DNA of 51,052 bases from CAJXVY01 sp965660355 (GCA_965660355.1 CBFHZN010000008.1:1-51052); one strand, 5' to 3'. Positions 40,846-49,907 are shown, counted from the first letter of the stretch. Numbers and translations: made by a program. Notes: a model not told the origin generated them from the letters alone.

Positions 40846-41864
40846 CTGAACTCTCAACGGTTTCACTCGTAGCCCCCTACCTAATATTTCTTGGAGATGA
40901 AACAGTTCCCGCTTATGGAAAGACGGGTGCGGGGATCGCCCATTGGCGACCGGAATTATGCATTGGTCAATTGAACCTTGAAGGTGGAACCATAGACCTG
41001 GGCCTTCCAAAAATGACCATCAAAGAAGCAGCTCAAACTGGTGCAAAGACATTGGTAATTGGCACAAGCATTGTTGGTGGAGCAATTCCAGATAGCTGGA
41101 TAAAAACCATGCTGGAAGCATTGGATAGTGGCATGGACATTGCAGCTGGTGTTCACACCAAACTCAATGACATCCCCGAATTGGCCAACAAAGCGAAACA
41201 AACCGGGCAAGTCCTGATTGACGTTAGAACTCCCCCCAAACAACTCCCAGTCGGAACCGGCAAAAAAAGAACCGGTAAGAGGCTATTGACAGTTGGCACC
41301 GACTGCGCGCTTGGCAAAAAATACACAGCCCTGGCAATTGAAAAAGAGCTGAATGAAAATGGCATCAATGCGATGTTTAGGGCGACTGGCCAAACAGGCA
41401 TACTGATTTCTGGAAGTGGGATGCCAATTGATGCGGTGGTGGCTGATTTTGTGTCTGGCGCCGCCGAGGTTTTATCACCAGATAACGAGGCAGATCACTG
41501 GGACATAATCGAAGGTCAGGGCTCACTTCACCACCCAGGTTTCGCTGCTGTGAGCATGGGGTTATTGCTTGGAAGCCAGCCAGATGTGTTTGTTGTCTGC
41601 ACAGAATTGGGCAGGGAAAAAATCAAAGGTTGGCCAGAATTTGACCTGCCAAGCATCCAAGAGGTCATTGATAGAACAATTGATATCGGTAAACGAACTA
41701 ACCCAGCCATTCACTGCATCGGAATAAGCGTCAATAGCTCAAGCCTTGATGAGACAGAGGCCCAAAGACAAATGGCCGAATTAGAAAAGAAATACGGATT
41801 ACCGGTGGTTGACCCAATTCGCTTTGGTGTTGCAAAACTCTCAAGGGCAATCATTGAAAGCTAA
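40842..41864 (+). CDS. dgcN: DgcN/DUF1611 family protein (D-glutamate N-acetyltransferase type)
   Basis: 340 residues. N-terminal Rossmann-like domain (1-130) and C-terminal P-loop NTPase-like domain with VGTDCALGKKYTALAIEKEL (P-loop) and DIIEGQGSLHHPGFAAVSMGLLLGSQPD. This is the DUF1611 pattern. Family members named DgcN act with the racemase DgcA in D-glutamate catabolism through N-acetylated intermediates. Overlaps the PP-loop gene by 4 bp and dgcA by 11 bp, so the three are translated together. Confidence 0.82.
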   Translation: MTELSTVSLVAPYLIFLGDETVPAYGKTGAGIAHWRPELCIGQLNLEGGTIDLGLPKMTIKEAAQTGAKTLVIGTSIVGGAIPDSWIKTMLEALDSGMDIAAGVHTKLNDIPELANKAKQTGQVLIDVRTPPKQLPVGTGKKRTGKRLLTVGTDCALGKKYTALAIEKELNENGINAMFRATGQTGILISGSGMPIDAVVADFVSGAAEVLSPDNEADHWDIIEGQGSLHHPGFAAVSMGLLLGSQPDVFVVCTELGREKIKGWPEFDLPSIQEVIDRTIDIGKRTNPAIHCIGISVNSSSLDETEAQRQMAELEKKYGLPVVDPIRFGVAKLSRAIIES

Positions 41865-42825
41865 GGTCGAACCGATATCGCTTCCTTTGAAAGCGCCCTT
41901 TGCGATAACAGGTCATGTCTTTGAAACCCTCGAGGGTGTTGTTGTAAGCCTGGAAAAAGATGGGTTTACAGGTCGCGGCGAAGCCGATGGGGTTTACTAC
42001 CTCGGGCAAACTCAGCAATGGATGCTAGACACTCTGACTGAGTTTTTCGAAGCAGAGAAAGATCTCAGTCGAGAAAACCTCCAGCAATTGCTCCCTGCAA
42101 ACGCCGCACGAAATGCCGTTGATTGTGCTTTGTGGGATTTGGAAGCAAAAACCCAAGGAGTGTCTATTTGGGAAAAACTGAACATCAAACCAAAAAAACT
42201 ACAAACGGTAGCGACAGTGGGAATCGCCTCTCCCGCAGAAATGGCCGAAAAGGCCAGTGACTTCAAAAACTTTCAAAACCTCAAAATCAAGCTTGATGAC
42301 AACGAACCGATTATCGCTTTAGAGCAAATCCGCAAGGCAAGACCACATGCAAATCTGGTGATTGATGTGAATCAAGGCTGGAGCATGGAAATGCTGAAAG
42401 ACTTCACCAAACATCTAGAAAAACTTGAAATCTCCATGATTGAGCAACCTTTACCAGTTGGCCAAGACGAGCAACTCATCGATTACAAAGGCGAAATACC
42501 GTTGGGAGCAGACGAATCTTGCCTGAGCACCGCTGAATATGAATCAATCAAGCGGCATTACCAGGTGATCAACATAAAACTTGATAAAACAGGTGGGCTA
42601 ACAGAGGCAATCAAGCTTGCCAAGATAGCACTGCAGGACAACAAAAGGCTGATGGTTGGCAACATGACTGGGTCCAGTCTTGCCATGGCTCCGGCTTACG
42701 TCATTGGCCAGTGGGCTGAGTTTGTTGACATAGACGGGCCGGTTTTATTGGCCCGGGATGTGAGAAACGGACTCAGATACGACCCCTCAGGTGTCTCAAT
42801 TCCCAAACCTGAACTTTGGGGATAA
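41854..42825 (+). CDS. dgcA: DgcA / dipeptide epimerase-like enolase superfamily enzyme
   Basis: About 323 residues. Enolase-superfamily layout: N-terminal capping domain, then the barrel with KIKLD (Lys acid/base pair), VIDVNQGW (Asp metal ligand), MIEQPLP (Glu ligand), GADESC (Asp ligand) and INIKLDKTGG (second Lys). Two opposed lysines mean a racemase or epimerase, as in L-Ala-D/L-Glu epimerases and N-acetyl-D-Glu racemase DgcA. A TTG at 41809 is also in frame, but TTG at 41854 with AAGGG upstream gives the natural start MKAKVEPISLPLKAPF. Always found here beside dgcN. Confidence 0.86.
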   Translation: MKAKVEPISLPLKAPFAITGHVFETLEGVVVSLEKDGFTGRGEADGVYYLGQTQQWMLDTLTEFFEAEKDLSRENLQQLLPANAARNAVDCALWDLEAKTQGVSIWEKLNIKPKKLQTVATVGIASPAEMAEKASDFKNFQNLKIKLDDNEPIIALEQIRKARPHANLVIDVNQGWSMEMLKDFTKHLEKLEISMIEQPLPVGQDEQLIDYKGEIPLGADESCLSTAEYESIKRHYQVINIKLDKTGGLTEAIKLAKIALQDNKRLMVGNMTGSSLAMAPAYVIGQWAEFVDIDGPVLLARDVRNGLRYDPSGVSIPKPELWG

Positions 42826-42868
42826 TGTAAAGCCTCCTTGACATTCTGTAAAGTTAGCTTTACATTAT
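42822..42868 (+). promoter_or_regulatory. Promoter inside a perfect inverted repeat upstream of the membrane protein/XRE pair
   Basis: ATAATGTAAAGC (42822-42833) and GCTTTACATTAT (42857-42868) are a perfect 12-bp inverted repeat; a third TGTAAAG copy begins at 42847. Within it TTGACA (42838-42843) and TACATT (42861-42866) are separated by exactly 17 bp, a near-consensus sigma-70 promoter. The left arm overlaps the dgcA stop. The downstream XRE protein is the obvious binder, giving autorepression. Confidence 0.8.
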
Positions 42869-42884
42869 TCGTAGGAGGTAAACA

Positions 42885-43310
42885 ATGAATAAAGAAAAAA
42901 TAGCTTCCCTTGTCCAATTGGGAAGCACCCCTGTAACTCTGCTCGCATTTCTCATATTTATTTCACCGAATTTCGGTCTGGAAATTGATAATTATGAGTT
43001 TGGTTGGCCCATACTATGGTCGATTCTTATCGGGCTTGCAACATCAATCACACTCAGCATCGTCTTATCCGCAATCTTCCGGCAAGACCTGAAATATGAG
43101 ATCAAGGATGAGAGAGACATCAAGATCCACAGGAACGGGGAGTATTACACACAAGGTTTTTACATTGCAGGTGGTCTCAGCGCTCTTCTGCTAGCGATTT
43201 TCAGTTTCGATTACTTCTGGATTGCGCTGTCAGTTTTCACATTCTTCAACTTGGCTAACTTCGCGGCGTCAACTGCGAAGCTGCTTATGTATCGATTCGG
43301 AGTGAGTTAG
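42885..43310 (+). CDS. Four-helix membrane protein paired with an XRE regulator
   Basis: 141 residues. Helices at about 11-27, 43-65, 87-107 and 113-128. A cytoplasmic loop between helices 2 and 3 reads LKYEIKDERDIKIHRNGEYYTQGF, resembling the conserved (K)DERD...I...A motif of DUF2178/DUF3796-like proteins that pair with YozG/YgzD-type regulators. Strong ribosome site GTAGGAGG. The stop abuts the TTG start of the XRE gene. Function unknown. Confidence 0.8.
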   Translation: MNKEKIASLVQLGSTPVTLLAFLIFISPNFGLEIDNYEFGWPILWSILIGLATSITLSIVLSAIFRQDLKYEIKDERDIKIHRNGEYYTQGFYIAGGLSALLLAIFSFDYFWIALSVFTFFNLANFAASTAKLLMYRFGVS

Positions 43311-43520
43311 TTGACCTCCTCTGTGAGGAACAACCTACGGGAGTTTCGAAACCGTGGAGACGGGATGACTCAGCAAGAGCTTGGCAAGCTTGTTGGGGTC
43401 TCTAGGCAGACGATAATCTCTATTGAGTCAGGCAAATACTCACCCTCGCTTGAGCTTGCTCTGAAGATTGCGAATGCTTTGCATTCGGATATCCGTGAAA
43501 TATTTTGGATCGAGAACTAG
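43311..43520 (+). CDS. Small XRE-family (YozG-like) helix-turn-helix regulator
   Basis: 69 residues, essentially all HTH: NLREFRNRGDGMTQQELGKLVGVSRQTIISIESGKYSPSLELALKIANALHSDIREIFWIEN. The short form ending in EIF.. is typical of YozG/YgzD regulators that sit beside a small membrane protein. TTG directly follows the upstream stop with GGAG 8 bp before; GTG at 43323 is an alternative. Likely represses the inverted-repeat promoter before the pair. Confidence 0.88.
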   Translation: MTSSVRNNLREFRNRGDGMTQQELGKLVGVSRQTIISIESGKYSPSLELALKIANALHSDIREIFWIEN

Positions 43521-43521
43521 C

Positions 43522-43950
43522 TCACCCGATTGCCTGTGAAATAAGCTCTCGAGTCCGATTTTCCACGGTTTTATCCCAAGACCGAATAGCAAACACCGTT
43601 GGCCACATCTCCCCATCATCTAAATTGGCTTTGTCCTCAAAGCTCAAAGTTGAGTACCTAGTTCCCCACTTAGATGCCACTGAAAGAAAGACGAGCACTT
43701 TGCCATCAAGGGTGTAAGCAGGCGTTCCATACCAAACCCTGGGCCATAATGACTCAAACTCATCCATAACGATCTGGTGGACGCCCAGCGCGATCTGCTT
43801 ATCCCCGGCAGGCATTTCTGAGATTTTTTCTAACACCTCTCTTTGGGCATCTTCGCGAGTCTTTTTCTTTCGACCCTTCGAAGCTTTTAGCTCTGCTGCG
43901 CGCTCTTTGATTGCCTCTTGCTCAGCTGGGGATAATTTGCCATCTTCCAT
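43522..43950 (-). CDS. DUF1801 (YdhG-like) protein
   Basis: 142 residues. An N-terminal Lys/Arg/Glu-rich helical segment (1-40) is followed by the DUF1801 domain with WYGTPAYTLDGKVLVFLSVASKWGTRYSTLSFEDKANLDDGEMWPTVFAIRSW. YdhG-type proteins have been proposed as iron chaperones and often act as general stress-related small proteins; no activity is proven for this group. Convergent with the XRE gene, 1 bp between stops. Confidence 0.82.
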   Translation of the reverse strand: MEDGKLSPAEQEAIKERAAELKASKGRKKKTREDAQREVLEKISEMPAGDKQIALGVHQIVMDEFESLWPRVWYGTPAYTLDGKVLVFLSVASKWGTRYSTLSFEDKANLDDGEMWPTVFAIRSWDKTVENRTRELISQAIG

Positions 43951-43968
43951 GGCTTGAGAGTAGTGGCT

Positions 43969-44076
43969 CTATGCAAAAATCGCTATGGCGACAAACAGTC
44001 CAATGGGAATCAACAAACTAAGGGCTGCAAAAACAAACCCGTCGTTGATTTCAAAAAACTCCCGAAGTTTTTTCAT
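43969..44076 (-). CDS. 35-residue single-pass membrane microprotein
   Basis: MKKLREFFEINDGFVFAALS continues through a single hydrophobic helix to a stop after IAIFA. Charged N-terminus and one span, so probably cytoplasmic N-terminus. Its ATG overlaps the stop of the upstream 123-residue membrane protein by one base (TGATG), strong evidence of coupled translation. No known family. Confidence 0.6.
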   Translation of the reverse strand: MKKLREFFEINDGFVFAALSLLIPIGLFVAIAIFA

Positions 44077-44447
44077 CAGAGAACTAGTAGTGCAAAGCCA
44101 ATAATCAAGGCCACGCTGAAGGCAATCATGATTACCCGCGTTAGATTCAAATACTGTCCCGAGGCTGCAATGGATTTCCCAATTGCGCTCAGATCAGAGT
44201 GCTTTGACAAATCCTCCACCAACATCTTAGATTCGCGAATAATCGCAAACTGAGTCAGAATGCCCAGCGCACCAATTGTTCCAAGGGTGAGTAGGGCAAA
44301 TAATTTGGCAAAGTTAGAAGCGGTCTCGAAATACCCCATTACCGCCAACACAGTTATCACTGCCAATGTGATTACTGAGTGCATTTGTGCAGAAATAAGC
44401 TGTCTGCGCTTGTCATTCCATAGTGAAATTAGCTCGTTCTCGGTCAT
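44076..44447 (-). CDS. Membrane protein of unknown function, 123 aa
   Basis: Hydrophobic segments at about 24-41, 47-72 and 102-123. A charged amphipathic loop lies between helices 2 and 3 (IRESKMLVEDLSKHSDLSAIGKSIAASGQY), and the polar N-terminus (TENELISLWNDKRRQ) is probably cytoplasmic. ATG follows AAGGAGGT (strong ribosome site). First of a two-gene unit with the 35-residue microprotein. No recognised family. Confidence 0.72.
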   Translation of the reverse strand: MTENELISLWNDKRRQLISAQMHSVITLAVITVLAVMGYFETASNFAKLFALLTLGTIGALGILTQFAIIRESKMLVEDLSKHSDLSAIGKSIAASGQYLNLTRVIMIAFSVALIIGFALLVL

Positions 44448-44584
44448 CAGTGACCTCCTTAGTCGTGGCTATAAGCTAACACTTGAAACTGGATAATGTT
44501 TTAGGTCAAAAAGACATTTATGTGAATCTAATGAGAATCGCCTCATATTCCAGTAAAAACATCATCGTGAATTAGCCTGAAGCC

Positions 44585-45673
44585 ATGACGGTTACGGCTC
44601 AACCAAAGCAAAAGACACATTTCAATGAGATCCTCACTAGAGTTCGCGCTGCTGGATTACTAGAAAAGAAACCAAGCTTCTACATCATCCGACTGGCTGT
44701 TATCTCAGCCCTGGCGATTTTATTCTGGGGAATCAGTGCAGCTTTGTCCTTTGCATACTCCTTCCACCCAGCCTGGATCATCGCTGCATTTTTTGTGGTG
44801 GCGATTTTAGGGATATTGAGTGCTCAGTATGGGTTTATTGCTCACGAAGCAGCTCACCGACAGATTTTTCACAACAACAAAGCCAATGACGCGATGGGGT
44901 TGATTCTTGCAAACCTGTTCGCAGGTCTTAGCTATGGGTTTTGGCTAAGAAAGCACAATAAGCACCACCAAAGACCAAACCAAATAGGTGAAGATCCGGA
45001 TATCGCCATCAGGGTGCTGAGCTTCACCACTGAATCCAAAGAGGAGAAAAAAGGCCCTGAGCGCTGGCTTAGTAATCGTCAGGGATTTCTCTTCCCAATG
45101 CTTTTGCTGTTCACGGGTTTTGATCTTTTGGTCGATTCATTCGCTGGACTAGTCAAAAAAGACAAGCCGCTTAGGGTTCGCATTTTGGAGTTTTCGCTAA
45201 TGATGATCAGGCAGTTTGCACCTTATCTGATTCTTGCTGTGATGTTTGGTTGGTTTTGGGCAGCGGCATTATGGCTAACAATGATGATGACCTTTGGTTT
45301 TTTCATGGGAGCAGCATTCGCCCCCAACCACAAGGGAATGCCTTTGGTTCCCAAAGATGCCAAGTTAGATTTCTTCTCTAGGCAGGTATTGACTTCAAGA
45401 AACATCAAGGGTTCTTGGCTTAAAGACAACCTGATGGGTGGGTTGAATTATCAAGTTGAACACCACCTGTTTCCATCAATGGCCAGGCCAAATCTCAGAA
45501 AAACCAACCAGCTAGTCAAGGATTACTGCCAAGAAAACGATGTCACCTTGGTTGAGATGAACTTGCTTGCAAGTTATATGCAGATAATGAAACACCTAAA
45601 CAAAGTTGGATTGAGCAATAACGTAAACCCATTTGTTTGCCCAATGGTTGCTGAACTCAGACCAAGAAACTAA
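44585..45673 (+). CDS. Membrane fatty acid desaturase
   Basis: 362 residues. Three histidine boxes, HEAAHRQ, HNKHH and QVEHHLFP, bind the di-iron centre of acyl-lipid or acyl-CoA desaturases, with four membrane helices between them. It inserts a double bond in fatty acyl chains, tuning membrane fluidity. TAGCCT lies 6 bp before the ATG and no ribosome site is present, so the transcript may be leaderless. Convergent with the ferric-reductase-like gene, overlapping by 4 bp at the stops. Confidence 0.92.
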   Translation: MTVTAQPKQKTHFNEILTRVRAAGLLEKKPSFYIIRLAVISALAILFWGISAALSFAYSFHPAWIIAAFFVVAILGILSAQYGFIAHEAAHRQIFHNNKANDAMGLILANLFAGLSYGFWLRKHNKHHQRPNQIGEDPDIAIRVLSFTTESKEEKKGPERWLSNRQGFLFPMLLLFTGFDLLVDSFAGLVKKDKPLRVRILEFSLMMIRQFAPYLILAVMFGWFWAAALWLTMMMTFGFFMGAAFAPNHKGMPLVPKDAKLDFFSRQVLTSRNIKGSWLKDNLMGGLNYQVEHHLFPSMARPNLRKTNQLVKDYCQENDVTLVEMNLLASYMQIMKHLNKVGLSNNVNPFVCPMVAELRPRN

Positions 45674-47040
45674 AACCTGGAGCTGATTAGCTCCCTGGCT
45701 TTTTCAAATCCTGTCTTCACCCAGGGTCTTGGGTCATAAGAGAGCCTGTAGTCATACATCTCAAAATCAAAGCTTTTTGCCTCGGCGTGATGCCTAACCG
45801 AATCAATTAGCGCTTCTGGCCCGCAGGCCACCACGTGCGAACTCTTATCGGTTAGTTCAGTGATTTCATGCTGAGCTAATCGGCCTCTAGCTGTGGTGTC
45901 TATCTCCACTAATTCAAAACTCTCAGATTCGATGGCTAAAGCTCTCAGCTGTTCTAGCGCCATAGCATCCTTTTCACCACGGAAGCTATAAACCAACTTG
46001 GTGGGCTTTTGATCCATGATCAGTTTTCTTGAGCTCAGATAAGGTGCTACCCCGCTTCCTGCGGCAAACCAAACTCTGGAGCTAGCTTTTGGATTATCAA
46101 GCTTTAGCTCTCCGGTTGGTTTTGAAACCATCGCCCTTGACCCAACCCTTACCCGCTTGGCAAGTTTGTCGGTCCAGTCCCCTGCTTTTGCTATCCGAAC
46201 GGTTATTTCTGAGTCTTCAAATTCTGAAATTGAGAATGGGTGCTGCTCTTTCGAGGTTTCAGGAAAGCTCAGGAAAATAAACTGTCCAGACTCGGGTTGT
46301 TTTCTTTTTGCCTTGCGCTTTGGTCTGACACTTAGCTCCACGTAATCATCAAATTCATCGATTCGACTGACCTTGAAAGCTCGGTAACTCAAGCCCAAAT
46401 CAATGGCAAGCAACCGATAGACAAAGGCGAGGGCACCAACAGTCACAAACACCAAAAAGTAATTACTCCATGCAGAAAATAGTGCAAAGGTGTTTTCGCT
46501 TGTTATGAAGTGGAAGGCACCCAATAAAAACGGCACTATGAACAACTTATGGCTCAGTTTCCAAATTGCATAGGGAACGATTTTGAATATCGAGATGACC
46601 GTTAGGACAATCACCATCTTTTCTGCAAACTCTGCCAATTCATAGCCAAGTTCCGCCATGTCTTCACCAAAGGGCATGATGGCGTTTTCAACATCATTCT
46701 CAGCCTGGATGTGAAGCCACATAGTCAAAACAGCAAGCAACGAAAACATCCGATGCCAGATGTAAGTTCTGTCGAAACCGCCAAATAATCTATGGACTAG
46801 CTCAAGCCTTGATGCCAGCAACATCGACCAGGAAAAATAAATCAGTGAAGCTCCGCCGATGCCCAAACCCCACCAATCAGTTCCCGGAATGCCAATAAAG
46901 GGCAAAAAGGCGACCACTCCGGAGACTAATGCCAGAAGAGGCAATATTTGATTTGAATTTGAAAATAACCTAGCTAGCGCAAGGCTTTCTCTCTTGGAAA
47001 CTTTTGATACCGCACCGCGAATCGGTTGAACTAACTGCAC
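45670..47040 (-). CDS. Ferric-reductase-like transmembrane flavoprotein
   Basis: 456 residues. About six N-terminal helices form a ferric-reductase/NOX-type heme domain (WHRMFSLLAVLTMWLHIQAE and LSHKLFIVPFLLGAFHF with paired His). An FAD-binding segment has HPFSISEFED, and an NAD(P)-binding domain has AAGSGVAPYLSS and VVACGPEALIDSV. It moves electrons from NAD(P)H through FAD and heme to an acceptor outside; the acceptor could be ferric iron or oxygen. GTG start with GAGAGG 11 bp before. Neighbouring desaturase needs electrons, but a functional link is only possible. Confidence 0.82.
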   Translation of the reverse strand: MQLVQPIRGAVSKVSKRESLALARLFSNSNQILPLLALVSGVVAFLPFIGIPGTDWWGLGIGGASLIYFSWSMLLASRLELVHRLFGGFDRTYIWHRMFSLLAVLTMWLHIQAENDVENAIMPFGEDMAELGYELAEFAEKMVIVLTVISIFKIVPYAIWKLSHKLFIVPFLLGAFHFITSENTFALFSAWSNYFLVFVTVGALAFVYRLLAIDLGLSYRAFKVSRIDEFDDYVELSVRPKRKAKRKQPESGQFIFLSFPETSKEQHPFSISEFEDSEITVRIAKAGDWTDKLAKRVRVGSRAMVSKPTGELKLDNPKASSRVWFAAGSGVAPYLSSRKLIMDQKPTKLVYSFRGEKDAMALEQLRALAIESESFELVEIDTTARGRLAQHEITELTDKSSHVVACGPEALIDSVRHHAEAKSFDFEMYDYRLSYDPRPWVKTGFEKARELISSRF

Positions 47041-47128
47041 TACATAATCCTCTCACCCAAACAGTTTTGAGGCTACGCCCCAGAGCTGGAACTTTCTTGG
47101 GTTTGAGCTGAGAATTAGCTGGACTTGA

Positions 47129-48091
47129 TCAAAGAAGACTAGGTATCTTCTGCTCCGCAGAGAGGTTAGCTCTTCTGAACACCAGTGTCACACCCGCTGA
47201 AATAATCACAATAAACAGTGAATACAACGCCGGCACTAACAAGATCTGATCAAGCCCCGGGTTGTCAATATAAACGGCGATAATCACAGCAATCGCCAGC
47301 GGGCCATTATTGATTCCAGTCTCCAAAGCGATTGTTCTTGCATTCATTGGATGCAGCCTGATCAATCTGGTGAGCAGGTATGCAACTGTGATTCCAGCAA
47401 GGCCCATACCAATTGAGACAACGTAGGTTGGCCACTCTGTGGTTAGCAACAACTGCCAGTTTCTTGGCACCCAGATGATGATCAAAAATGGAATGAATAA
47501 AAGCCCAACAACGGAGCCAATTAGTTCAATTACAGCACCAACATTGGCACTGTATTTTCTCAAAACCATTCCAAGACCAACTGGCACCATCAAACCTAGA
47601 ATCACAATCGCCAATTCGCTGAAAGGAACGGCGAGTGACTCATCAAGGCCCAGCAGATTTGAATAGATAAACAATGCTGCAGGCGTCATGATGAATGCCC
47701 ACAAAGTTGAGTTCACGGTCATCGTGACACTAAGTGCCAAGTTCCCCTTGGAAAAATAGGTAAACAGGTTTGAGGTGGTTCCCGCTGGAACACTTCCCAT
47801 AATCAATGCTCCAAGGGCAACAAAGAGGATTCCCTCTGCGGTTGAAAATGGCAATAACACCGAAATGATGAGTAAATAAACAACCAGCGGCATGATGATG
47901 AACTGCGTTGTCCAACCGATAACCAGTCCCCACGGACGCCTGAGGGCAAGCCTGAAATCTTTAGGGGTAAGTCCTGCACCCAAACCGAACATGATGATTA
48001 CCACCAGGATGCGAAGCAGGGTTTCTTCAAACTCGTTTACAACCGTGGCTTGGTTTGCGGTTTCCTCCGCCAGGATCATTAGGTTGTGCAT
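47129..48091 (-). CDS. Bile acid:sodium symporter (BASS) family transporter
   Basis: 320 residues with nine to ten helices. Conserved features: MFGLGAGLTPKDFRLALRRPWGLVIGW, GSVPAGTTSNLFTYFSKGNLALSVTMT (Na+/substrate site) and RTIALETGINNGPLAIAVI. Family members move organic acids such as bile acids, pantoate or pyruvate with Na+. Three bases separate it from the acyl-CoA ligase stop, so they are probably co-transcribed and it may import a carboxylic acid activated by that ligase. Confidence 0.9.
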   Translation of the reverse strand: MHNLMILAEETANQATVVNEFEETLLRILVVIIMFGLGAGLTPKDFRLALRRPWGLVIGWTTQFIIMPLVVYLLIISVLLPFSTAEGILFVALGALIMGSVPAGTTSNLFTYFSKGNLALSVTMTVNSTLWAFIMTPAALFIYSNLLGLDESLAVPFSELAIVILGLMVPVGLGMVLRKYSANVGAVIELIGSVVGLLFIPFLIIIWVPRNWQLLLTTEWPTYVVSIGMGLAGITVAYLLTRLIRLHPMNARTIALETGINNGPLAIAVIIAVYIDNPGLDQILLVPALYSLFIVIISAGVTLVFRRANLSAEQKIPSLL

Positions 48092-48093
48092 GG

Positions 48094-49815
48094 CTATGCT
48101 CCCTTGTTTTCAGTGCTGGCTTTTATGGCATCGTCTCTGAGTTCTCTTCTCAGAATCTTTCCTATCGGGCTCTTTGGAAGCTCATCAACAATCGTGATTT
48201 TTGATGGAACCTTATAGCCCGCAAGGTGCTCGCGGCAGTAGGCGATGATTTCATCCTTAGTTGGCTGGCGAACAGAAGAGACAACAAAGGCGTGAACCTT
48301 CTCGCCACTTTTCTCATCTGGGTAGCCAATCACGCCAACCTCGGTGATTCCCTCCATCGAGGAAATAAGCTCCTCGATTTCGTTTGGATAAACATTAAAT
48401 CCACTAACCAGAATCATGTCTTTTTTGCGATCAACGATTTTGAAATAACCGTCCTCGTCCATCTCGGCAATGTCACCAGTGTGGAAATAACCATTCTTGA
48501 TCGAATTAGCCGTTTCATCATCCCTTTGCCAATAGCCCTTCATAATCTGTGGGCCCTTGGCAACTATTTCTCCAGGTGTTCCAACGGAAACTTCATCGCC
48601 ATTTTCATCAACACAGCGAATATCGGTTGATGGCATTGGGATTCCAATTGAACCAACCTTTGCCTTCCCGCCCATTGGGTTGAATGACAAAACAGGAGAG
48701 GTCTCTGTTAGTCCATAACCCTCAACAATTGGGGTTCCGGTGAGCTCTTGCCATCTGGAGGCAACGGTGTCGTGCAAACTCATTCCACCCGCAGCAGAAC
48801 CCACCAGGTGCTTGGGAGGAGAGTCTTGGAACCAGCGCTCGTTCAGTAGCGCATTGAACAGGGTGTTCACACCACTAAGCCAAGTGACCTTGTAGTTTTC
48901 AAAAGCCCGTCTCATGTTTGATGGTGGCCTGGGGGAAGGAATAAGCAAATTCCTTGCCCCGTAGTGATAGAAGGCCAGCAAATTCACCGTGAAGGCAAAG
49001 ATGTGATACAGCGGCAACGCAGTCAGAATCGTCTCTTGGCCCTTTCGGATGTTGTTTCCAAGCATGGTGGTCATCTGAATGGTGTTTGAAACCAAGTTTC
49101 CGTGAGTCAACATCGCACCTTTTGAGACTCCTGTTGTTCCACCGGTGTATTGCAAAGCGGCAACGGTGTCCAAAGTCACATCCTTGTGATACTCAGAAAC
49201 TTCCCCAGAGATTTTTGAGCCTCTGGATAAAGCATCCGCAAAAGGAGTGTGGTTGACGGTGATTTTTGGCAATGACCTATTCCAAAACCTCTGCACCAAC
49301 CGAATTACTCGGGCGACCACCCTTGGGAAAAACTCTGAAATCTTCACGGTGACAACAGTTTCAATGTTTGTTTTGCCCAAAACCTCAGGCAAACGATCTG
49401 CAAACATGTCAACCACCACCAGCGCTCTAGCGCCAGAGTCCCTAAACTGATGAATCATCTCTGATGGGGTGTAAAGCGGGTTTGTATTTACCAATACCAA
49501 CCCTGCTTTGAAAACAGCAAAGGCAACTATTGGATATGAAAGCGAGTTCGGCATCTGCACCGCAACCCGGTCTCCTGGATTTAGTCTCAATTCTTCACGC
49601 AAGTACCTTGCAAATGAATCCGAGTGAGTGTCAATCTGCTTATAGGTCAACGACCCATTCATGCCGTTTGGCATCACCTGGGTGAAAGCTTTTTGTTTTG
49701 AATAATCCGTCGAAGCAGCTTTTAGGAGATCCGGCAGATTTTTGAAATCGAAATCAGTTATTTCATATGAGACATCTTCGGGGTAGTGCCTAACCCAGGG
49801 GCGTTCAGTCATCAT
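48094..49815 (-). CDS. fadD: Long-chain fatty acid--CoA ligase
   Basis: 573 residues. AMP-binding motif LQYTGGTTGVSKGAMLTHGN, ALPLYHIFAFTVN, EGYGLTETSPVLSFNP, YFHTGDIAEMDEDGYFKIVDRKKDMI and KSPIGKILRRELRD with the catalytic Lys give a complete ANL acyl-CoA synthetase. It activates fatty acids with ATP and CoA. Two in-frame ATGs open the gene; with AAAGG upstream, the second (49812) may be used. Possibly co-transcribed with the BASS transporter. Confidence 0.93.
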   Translation of the reverse strand: MMTERPWVRHYPEDVSYEITDFDFKNLPDLLKAASTDYSKQKAFTQVMPNGMNGSLTYKQIDTHSDSFARYLREELRLNPGDRVAVQMPNSLSYPIVAFAVFKAGLVLVNTNPLYTPSEMIHQFRDSGARALVVVDMFADRLPEVLGKTNIETVVTVKISEFFPRVVARVIRLVQRFWNRSLPKITVNHTPFADALSRGSKISGEVSEYHKDVTLDTVAALQYTGGTTGVSKGAMLTHGNLVSNTIQMTTMLGNNIRKGQETILTALPLYHIFAFTVNLLAFYHYGARNLLIPSPRPPSNMRRAFENYKVTWLSGVNTLFNALLNERWFQDSPPKHLVGSAAGGMSLHDTVASRWQELTGTPIVEGYGLTETSPVLSFNPMGGKAKVGSIGIPMPSTDIRCVDENGDEVSVGTPGEIVAKGPQIMKGYWQRDDETANSIKNGYFHTGDIAEMDEDGYFKIVDRKKDMILVSGFNVYPNEIEELISSMEGITEVGVIGYPDEKSGEKVHAFVVSSVRQPTKDEIIAYCREHLAGYKVPSKITIVDELPKSPIGKILRRELRDDAIKASTENKGA

Positions 49816-49907
49816 TGGCCTTTCGCAGGTTTATAGGTAAACCTTGGAGAAAATAATAGGCAGGATTTGCCCAAATACCTAACTGCAAAGATGAAAATTA
49901 ACCTCGC

